NCBI GenBank assembly: GCA_046263255.1
Contig: JBHELD010000006.1
Location: 1-64,000 of the forward strand
DNA from: JALZEG01 sp046263255
GTDB taxonomy: Bacteria; Actinomycetota; CADDZG01; WHSQ01
Length of the DNA stretch: 64,000 nt
Reading direction: 5' to 3'
How positions within the stretch are numbered: the first letter of the stretch is position 1; every line of letters starts with the position of its first letter. A program made the translations under genes and the position numbers. The notes beneath the pieces are model-generated. The model was not told the DNA's origin. It ran no database searches and saw nothing but the letters and a program-made list of their open reading frames with translations. Shown one piece after another: positions 58,678 through 64,000 of this stretch.

Positions 58678-60264
58678 ATGTCGACCCAGGAGCTACCCCA
58701 GGGGCGGCGAGCGGGAGCGATCTTCGAGCGCCTCGAGACGCTGCAGTCGCTGCGCGAGGAGGCAGGGAGCTCCGGCGGCGAGACCGCCATCCGCCGCCAG
58801 CACGAGCGAGGCAAGCTCACCGCGCGCGAGCGGATCGAGAAGCTCCTCGATCCGGACTCCTTCGTCGAGACGGACATGCTCGTCCGGCACCGCTCCCACG
58901 GCTTCGGCATCGAGAACAAACGCCCGCTCGGCGACGCGGTCGTCACCGGCTGGGGCACCATCGACGGGCGAAAGGTCTTCGTGTTCGCGCAGGACTTCAC
59001 GGTCTTCGGCGGGTCCCTCGGCGAGGTCATGGGCGAGAAGATCTGCAAGATCATGGACCTCGCGCTCGAGACGGGGGCGCCGGTGATCGGCCTCAACGAC
59101 TCCGGCGGCGCCCGGATCCAGGAGGGCGCGGCGTCGCTCGCCGGCTACGGGTACATCTTCGACCGCAACGTGCGCTCGTCCGGCGTGATCCCGCAGATCT
59201 CGGCGATCATGGGCCCGTGCGCGGGCGGCGCCGTCTACTCGCCCGCGATCACGGACTTCACGTTCATGGTCGCCGAGACGTCGCACATGTTCATCACCGG
59301 CCCCGAGGTCATCAAGGCAGTCACCGGCGAGACCGTCTCGCAGGAGGAGCTCGGCGGCGCGATGAGCCATGCGTCGAAGTCCGGCGTCGCGCACTTCGTC
59401 GCCGGCAACGACGAGGACTGCCTCGCGCAGGTCCGGTACCTGCTGTCGTTCATCCCCTCGAACAACTTCGAGTCCCCGCCCTACTTCACGCCGACCGACG
59501 ACCCGATGCGGAGCTGCGACGACCTCCTCGACCTCATACCGGACTCGCCGAACAAGCCGTACGACATGCACGCGGTGATCTCGTCGGTCTTCGACGACGG
59601 CGAGTTCTTCGAGGTCCACAAGCACTGGGCGCAGAGCATCCTGTGCGGGTTCGCGCGCCTCGCGGGCCATCCCGTCGGCATCGTCGCGAACCAGCCGCAG
59701 GTCCTCGCGGGGACCCTGGACATCACGTCGTCGACCAAGGCCGCGCGCTTCGTGAGGTTCTGCGACGCGTTCAACATCCCGCTCGTGACGTTCGTCGACG
59801 TTCCCGGGTTCCTCCCGGGGACCGAGCAGGAGTACGGCGGCATCATCCGGCACGGCGCGAAGCTGCTCTACGCGTTCAGCGAGGCGACGGTGCCCCGGAT
59901 GACGGTCATCACTCGCAAGGCGTACGGCGGCGCGTACGTGGTCATGAACTCGAAGCACATCCGCGCCGACGTCTCGTTCGCGTGGCCGACCGCGCAGATC
60001 GCCGTCATGGGGGCCGGGGGAGCCGTGAACATCATCCAGCGCAAGGAGATCGCCGGGGCGGCCGACCCCGGCGGCCGGCGCGCCGAGCTGATCGCGGACT
60101 ACGAGGAGAAGTTCGGCAACCCCTACGTCGCCGCGGAGCGCGGCTACATCGACGACGTCGTCGCGCCGCAGGACACGCGGCGCAGGCTCGTCCAGTCGCT
60201 CGAGATGCTCCGCAGCAAGCGCGAGACGATCCCGCAGCGCAAGCACGGCAACGTCCCGCTGTGA
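58678..60264 (+). CDS. pccB: Propionyl-CoA/acyl-CoA carboxylase beta subunit (carboxyltransferase)
   Basis: 528 residues. Carboxyltransferase features: HERGKLTARERIEKLLDPDS, GLNDSGGARIQEGAASLAGY, QISAIMGPCAGGAVYSPAIT and VDVPGFLPGTEQEYGGIIRH with RKAYGGAYVVMNSKH. It moves CO2 from biotin to propionyl-CoA (methylmalonyl-CoA) or related acyl-CoAs. ATG 58678 is 6 nt after TACACT (leaderless). Its stop overlaps the epsilon-like gene. The biotin-carrying alpha subunit is not in the window. Confidence 0.93.
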   Translation: MSTQELPQGRRAGAIFERLETLQSLREEAGSSGGETAIRRQHERGKLTARERIEKLLDPDSFVETDMLVRHRSHGFGIENKRPLGDAVVTGWGTIDGRKVFVFAQDFTVFGGSLGEVMGEKICKIMDLALETGAPVIGLNDSGGARIQEGAASLAGYGYIFDRNVRSSGVIPQISAIMGPCAGGAVYSPAITDFTFMVAETSHMFITGPEVIKAVTGETVSQEELGGAMSHASKSGVAHFVAGNDEDCLAQVRYLLSFIPSNNFESPPYFTPTDDPMRSCDDLLDLIPDSPNKPYDMHAVISSVFDDGEFFEVHKHWAQSILCGFARLAGHPVGIVANQPQVLAGTLDITSSTKAARFVRFCDAFNIPLVTFVDVPGFLPGTEQEYGGIIRHGAKLLYAFSEATVPRMTVITRKAYGGAYVVMNSKHIRADVSFAWPTAQIAVMGAGGAVNIIQRKEIAGAADPGGRRAELIADYEEKFGNPYVAAERGYIDDVVAPQDTRRRLVQSLEMLRSKRETIPQRKHGNVPL

Positions 60265-60560
60265 CCCGCCGCCGCGGCCCCCGCAGGCCCCCCCGGTTCG
60301 AGATCGTGTCGATCGGCGGCAACCCCACCGAGGCCGAGCGCGCCGCGATCGAGGCCGCGCTCCAGAAGGCGCTCGAGCGGGAGGAGGCTGCCAGGGAGGC
60401 GTCGATCTGGCTGCGGGCGGGGCGGTCCCAGGGCCGCAGGCTCGGCATGTACGACTACAGGGACCGCTTCGAGCGCGAGGACGCGTGGAGGCTGTCGGCC
60501 CGCTTCCCCCCGGGAGGCCGGGAGTACCCGGGGCTGAACGGCCGGGGCGACGCGAAGTAG
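60261..60560 (+). CDS. Acyl-CoA carboxylase epsilon-like subunit
   Basis: 99 residues from GTG 60261, overlapping the pccB stop (GTGA). FEIVSIGGNPTEAERAAIEA matches the short core of actinobacterial ACC epsilon subunits (V-x-G-N-P-T-x-E-E). A basic N-terminus and charged helix complete it. Such subunits stabilise the alpha-beta carboxylase. The C-terminal ~45 residues (LGMYDYRDRFEREDAWRLSA) are longer than in the minimal family. Confidence 0.75.
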   Translation: MTRRRGPRRPPRFEIVSIGGNPTEAERAAIEAALQKALEREEAAREASIWLRAGRSQGRRLGMYDYRDRFEREDAWRLSARFPPGGREYPGLNGRGDAK

Positions 60561-60564
60561 AGCC

Positions 60565-61323
60565 CTAGCCGGACATCGTCAGGCCCCCGCTGACGCTCAG
60601 GACCTGACCCGTCACGAAGCCCGCCTCGTCGGACAGGAGGTAGTCGACCGCGGCTGCGACCTCGTCCGGCTGCACGAGGCGCTTCAGCGGCGTCGCGGCC
60701 TGCAGCTTCTGGAACATCTTCTCGCCCGTCTCCGTCTGCCGGATCGCCGCGGTCATCGGCGTGTCCGCGGGGCCCGGGCAGACCGCGTTGACCGTGACGC
60801 CGTGGCGCGCGAGCTCGCGCGCCATCGACTTCGAGAACGCGATCACGCCGCCCTTCGCCGCGGAGTACACGGCCTCCCCCGACGAACCGACGCGGCCCGC
60901 GTCGGACGCGACGTTCACGATGCGCCCGTAGCCGGTCCGCGCGGCCCGCTCGATCAGCAGCGGCGCGACCGCGTAGGTGCAGTTGAGCACCCCCTCGAGG
61001 TTCACGCCGATCAGCGACCTCCACGTCGCGGGATCCGTCTGGAGGAAGAACCCCGGGAGGTCGAATCCCGCGTTGTTGACGAGCGCGTCGATCCTCCCGG
61101 CCCGCTCGGTCGCCGCGTCGACCGCCCGGCGCACCGCATCGAGGCCGGAGACGTCGCACTCCACGGCGAACGAGTCGCCGCCGAGGCTCTCGGCGGCCTC
61201 TGCCCCCTTGGCGCCGTCGACGTCGGCGACGACGACCGTGTCCCCCGCCGCGGCGAGGCGCCGTGCGATCGCGAGGCCGAGCCCGGACGCCGCGCCGGTG
61301 ACGAAGACGGCTCTGCCGTTCAC
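60565..61323 (-). CDS. Short-chain dehydrogenase/reductase
   Basis: 252 residues. NAD(P) motif VTGAASGLGLAIARRLAA, NNAGFDLPGFF and the catalytic Ser...YSAAKGGVIAFSKSMA with CPGPADTPMT. It resembles 3-oxoacyl-ACP/acetoacetyl-CoA reductase-like and 2-hydroxycyclohexane-carboxyl-CoA dehydrogenase-like SDRs; substrate uncertain. GTG 61323 lies 6 nt after TAGGGT (leaderless). Convergent with the epsilon-like gene. Confidence 0.87.
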   Translation of the reverse strand: MNGRAVFVTGAASGLGLAIARRLAAAGDTVVVADVDGAKGAEAAESLGGDSFAVECDVSGLDAVRRAVDAATERAGRIDALVNNAGFDLPGFFLQTDPATWRSLIGVNLEGVLNCTYAVAPLLIERAARTGYGRIVNVASDAGRVGSSGEAVYSAAKGGVIAFSKSMARELARHGVTVNAVCPGPADTPMTAAIRQTETGEKMFQKLQAATPLKRLVQPDEVAAAVDYLLSDEAGFVTGQVLSVSGGLTMSG

Positions 61324-61439
61324 GTTCTCACCCTATGCACGCGCACGAGACCCGATTTTCGATGGGGGCGGTGGTGCCGCGCGGAACCATCACCCCCATC
61401 ACTTCGGGGACCTCCCCGCCGGGGGTGCTCCGTCGCCGG

Positions 61440-63206
61440 CTACGAGGCGTGGTCGTAGAAGCCCCGGCCCGACTTGCGGCCGAGATAGCCCGCCCGCACC
61501 ATGTGCTCAAGCAGGGGCGCGGGCGAGTAGCGCCGCTCGCGGAACTCGTCGTGCAGCGAGTCCAGGATCGCGTACGTCACGTCGAGCCCGACGATGTCCA
61601 TCAGCTCGAACGGCCCCATGGGATGGCCGCATCCGAGCTTCATCGCCGTGTCGATGTCCTGCGGGGTCCCGTAGCCCTGCTCGTGCATGTGCACCGCGTC
61701 GTTCAGGTACGGGAACAACAGGAAGTTGACTATGAAACCCGCGCGGTCGCGGCACCTCGCCGGGCGCTTCCCCAGCGCGCGCACCCATGCCGTCGCCCGC
61801 TTCTCGACCTCGCCCGACGTCGCGACCGTACGGACGACCTCGACGAGCTTCATGACGGGGGCCGGATTGAAGAAGTGCAGACCGACGACCCGGTCCGGCC
61901 GGTCGGTCGCGGACGCGAGGTCCACCACCGGGAGTGACGACGTCGTGGTCGCGAGGATCGCGCCGGGCTTCGTCGAGCGGTCGAGCTCCCGGAAGATCCC
62001 CTCCTTCACCGGGAGGTCCTCCGCGACCGCCTCGACGACGAGATCGACCTCGGCCATGTCCTCGTAGTCGAGCGTCGTCGTGATGCGGCCGAGGACGCGG
62101 TCGGCGTCGGCCTCCTCGAGCTTGCCCTTCGCCACGGCGCGCTCGAGGCTCTGCGCCACGGCGGCCTTGGCGCGCTTGATCGCCGCCTCGCTGCGGCCGC
62201 GCAGGATCACCTCGTTGCCCGCCTTCGCCGCGACCTCGGCGACGCCCGAGGCCATCAGGCCCGTCCCGACGACGCCGACCGTCGCCACGTCCGAGACCGG
62301 CACGCCCGCCTCTTCCGGGACCGCGTCGACGACCTTCGACGACTCCGGGGCCTCGTACTTGTAGAAACCCCGCCCACTCTTGCGGCCGAGGTAGCCGGCG
62401 GCGACGTACTGCTTCAGCAACGGCGCCGGCGCGTCCTGGTTGTCGCGGAACTGACGCCAGAGCGCCTCGCAGATCTCGTAGCCGGAATCCAGCCCGATGA
62501 GGTCGAGCAGCGCCAGCGGACCCATCGGGTGGCCGCAACCGAGCTGCATCGCCGCGTCGATGTCCTCGCGCGACGCGTAGCCCTGGTCGAACATCCGGAC
62601 CGAGGAGTTGAGGTACGGGAACAGGAGCAGGTTCGCGATGAAGCCGGCGCGGTCGCGGCACGGAACCGGCGTCTTTCCCAGACCCTCGGCGAACGCGCGC
62701 GCGGCCGCGAGCGCCTCCTCCTCGGTCGCGACGGTATGGACGAGCTCGACGAGCTTCATGACCTGGGCGGGGTTGAAGAAGTGGAAGCCGATCACCTTCG
62801 ACGGACGCCGCGTCGCGACCGCCATGTCGATCACCGGCAAGGACGACGTGTTCGTGGCGAGCAGAGCGTCCGGAGCGAGGATCTCGTCGAGCTCGGCGAA
62901 CACCTGCTTCTTCAGGTCGAGGTGCTCGGGGACCGCCTCGAACACGATGTCGCAGCCGGCCAGGTCCGAGTTGCTGGTCGACGACGAGATGCGGCCGAGG
63001 ATCGCGTCGGCGTCGAGCCGCTCGATCTTGCCGCGGTCGACCGCGCGCGCGAGGCTGCGCGCGATCCGGTCGCGCCCGGCGGCAACGGCCTCCTCGCTGA
63101 TCTCGGTGAAGACGACGTCGTAGCCGGCGCGGGCGCAGACCTCGCAGATGCCGGACCCCATGGTCCCGCAGCCGACGACGCCGACCCGGTCTATCTCTAC
63201 GGTCAC
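61440..63206 (-). CDS. Tandem-duplicated 3-hydroxyacyl-CoA dehydrogenase
   Basis: 588 residues made of two complete 3HCDH units. Unit 1 (~1-285) has VGVVGCGTMGSGICEVCARA, FEAVPEHLDLKKQVFAELDE and GFHFFNPAQVMKLVELVHTV. Unit 2 (~296-588) repeats each element (VGVVGTGLMASGVAEVAAKA, GLHFFNPAPVMKLVEVVRTV, YLGRKSGRGFYDH). Both keep HFFNP and GHPMGP. GTG 63206 has AAGGAG upstream. It oxidises 3-hydroxyacyl-CoA with NAD, or reduces acetoacetyl-CoA. Unit 2's first glycine motif reads GTGLMASG rather than GxGxMGxG. Confidence 0.9.
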   Translation of the reverse strand: MTVEIDRVGVVGCGTMGSGICEVCARAGYDVVFTEISEEAVAAGRDRIARSLARAVDRGKIERLDADAILGRISSSTSNSDLAGCDIVFEAVPEHLDLKKQVFAELDEILAPDALLATNTSSLPVIDMAVATRRPSKVIGFHFFNPAQVMKLVELVHTVATEEEALAAARAFAEGLGKTPVPCRDRAGFIANLLLFPYLNSSVRMFDQGYASREDIDAAMQLGCGHPMGPLALLDLIGLDSGYEICEALWRQFRDNQDAPAPLLKQYVAAGYLGRKSGRGFYKYEAPESSKVVDAVPEEAGVPVSDVATVGVVGTGLMASGVAEVAAKAGNEVILRGRSEAAIKRAKAAVAQSLERAVAKGKLEEADADRVLGRITTTLDYEDMAEVDLVVEAVAEDLPVKEGIFRELDRSTKPGAILATTTSSLPVVDLASATDRPDRVVGLHFFNPAPVMKLVEVVRTVATSGEVEKRATAWVRALGKRPARCRDRAGFIVNFLLFPYLNDAVHMHEQGYGTPQDIDTAMKLGCGHPMGPFELMDIVGLDVTYAILDSLHDEFRERRYSPAPLLEHMVRAGYLGRKSGRGFYDHAS

Positions 63207-63266
63207 CGTTGCTCCTTCGAAGGCTCGGGCAAGGGAGGCGAGCCTAAACCGGCTTACGATTCCCTC

Positions 63267-64000
63267 ATGGAGCGTCGCGCCGGGGACAGGCCCTGGATCT
63301 TCCGCACGTATGCCGGCTACGCGAGCCCCGCGGCGACGAACGCGCGGTTCAAGGCGAACCTGACGAAGGGTCAGACGGGCCTCTCGGTCGCCTTCGACCT
63401 GCCGACGCAGACCGGCTACGACTCCGACCACCCGATGGCGCGCGGAGAGGTCGGGAAGGTCGGGGTCCCGGTGGCGCACCTGGGCGACGTGGAGGCCGTG
63501 TTCGACGGGATCCCCCTCGCCGAGATGAACACCTCGATGACGATCAACGCTCCCGCAGTGTGGCTGCTCGCGCTCTACGTCGCGGCGGCGGACGGCCGGG
63601 GGGCCGCGCGCTCCGACCTCTCCGGGACGACGCAGAACGACATCCTGAAGGAGTACCTGTCGCGCGGGACGCACATCTTCCCGCCCGAGCCGTCGATCCG
63701 GCTCACGACCGACCTCGTCACGTGGACGTTCCACGAGGTCCCGAAGTGGAACCCGATCAACGTGTGCTCGTATCACCTGCAGGAGGCCGGGGCGGACCCG
63801 ATCCTGGAGGTCGCGTTCGCGCTGGCGAACGCGATCACGGTCCTCGACGCCGTCGCGGCGACGGGGGCCGTGCCGGAGAGCGAGTTCGGACGCCTCGTAG
63901 GACGAATCTCGTTCTTCTGCAACGCGGGGATCAGGTTCGTCGAGGAGACCTGCAAGATGCGCGCGTTCGGCCGGATGTGGCGGCGGATCGCGACTGAGCG
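63267..64000 (+). CDS. ecm: Ethylmalonyl-CoA mutase/methylmalonyl-CoA mutase large-subunit-like protein (5' part)
   Basis: 244 codons run off the window end. The B12-dependent mutase TIM barrel is clear: WIFRTYAGYASPAATNARFK, TKGQTGLSVAFDLPTQTGYD, MNTSMTINAPAVWLLALYVA and NPINVCSYHLQEAGADPILE. DRPWIFRTYAG followed by KANLTKGQTGLSVA is closer to MeaA/ethylmalonyl-CoA mutase than to canonical MCM. With ccrA and the epimerase this completes the CCR-epimerase-mutase core. ATG 63267 is 6 nt after TACGAT (leaderless). The cobalamin-binding domain lies outside the window. Confidence 0.85.
   Translation, partial: MERRAGDRPWIFRTYAGYASPAATNARFKANLTKGQTGLSVAFDLPTQTGYDSDHPMARGEVGKVGVPVAHLGDVEAVFDGIPLAEMNTSMTINAPAVWLLALYVAAADGRGAARSDLSGTTQNDILKEYLSRGTHIFPPEPSIRLTTDLVTWTFHEVPKWNPINVCSYHLQEAGADPILEVAFALANAITVLDAVAATGAVPESEFGRLVGRISFFCNAGIRFVEETCKMRAFGRMWRRIATE

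Noticed and set aside
1..64000. Reassignment of UGA or UAG genome-wide
   Set aside because: UGA and UAG end most genes here at expected lengths, often in 4-nt overlaps with the next start. The in-frame stops at 6790, 27446 and 28465 must therefore be local events.

Overview
This window (about 70% G+C, strong G/C third-position bias, many GTG/TTG starts) looks like a chromosome segment of an actinobacterium. Lineage-typical content includes a fused FbiC and other F420 genes, a DivIVA/Wag31-type coiled coil, LytR-CpsA-Psr and DUF4012 envelope proteins, an acyl-CoA carboxylase with an epsilon-like subunit, LGFP repeats and an ECF sigma/Ogt pair. I cannot assign it more precisely. No rRNA, tRNA, CRISPR array, prophage or intact insertion sequence was recognised. 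A large share of transcription units carry a TANNNT -10 box only 6-8 nt before the start codon, so they are probably leaderless.

Region 1 (1-10.9 kb): a large GT2 membrane glycosyltransferase (cut by the window edge), then the F420 genes: fbiC on the minus strand, and divergently cofD, cofE and an FMN nitroreductase. The last two would be one protein (FbiB) in mycobacteria; here they are separate, and the nitroreductase is interrupted by an amber codon. A DUF3105 protein, a DivIVA homologue and a trans-envelope beta-propeller protein follow, then a ~300-bp array of palindromic repeats.

Region 2 (11-47.5 kb) is mostly envelope and exopolysaccharide biosynthesis. It has GT-C glycosyltransferases (one a double GT-C fusion with an inserted propeller), polyprenol-phosphate GT2, DUF4012, an O-antigen-ligase-like polymerase, a Wzx-type flippase, five GT4 enzymes, an initiating sugar transferase, a Wzz/BY-kinase fusion, a nucleotidyltransferase and an NDP-sugar epimerase, LCP and SpoIID/LGFP proteins. 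Two secreted glycosidase-like paralogues lie here, one behind a c-di-GMP-I riboswitch. Embedded in it (26-35 kb) are two LuxR-type regulators with atypical receivers, two HprK-like paralogues, a Tat-exported Cys-rich protein, an NTP_transf_5-GT4 fusion and a PqqD-like protein. This combination recalls HprK-related/PqqD systems that accompany polysaccharide loci. Both HprK-like genes have an in-frame UGA shortly after a Shine-Dalgarno-supported start. Two divergent intergenic regions 10.8 kb apart share pairs of 16-bp TACG-N8-CGTA palindromes with identical 86-bp spacing, suggesting one regulator.

Region 3 (44.9-64 kb) is housekeeping and acyl-CoA metabolism: ECF sigma/Ogt, LCP, fumarase/aspartase family enzyme, acyl-CoA dehydrogenase divergent from crotonyl-CoA carboxylase/reductase across a TetR-type operator, a cupredoxin membrane protein, thiolase, methylmalonyl/ethylmalonyl-CoA epimerase, two MFS transporters, propionyl-CoA carboxylase beta and epsilon, an SDR, a double 3-hydroxyacyl-CoA dehydrogenase and the start of an ethylmalonyl-CoA-mutase-like gene. 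Together these point to ethylmalonyl-CoA/methylmalonyl-CoA assimilation.
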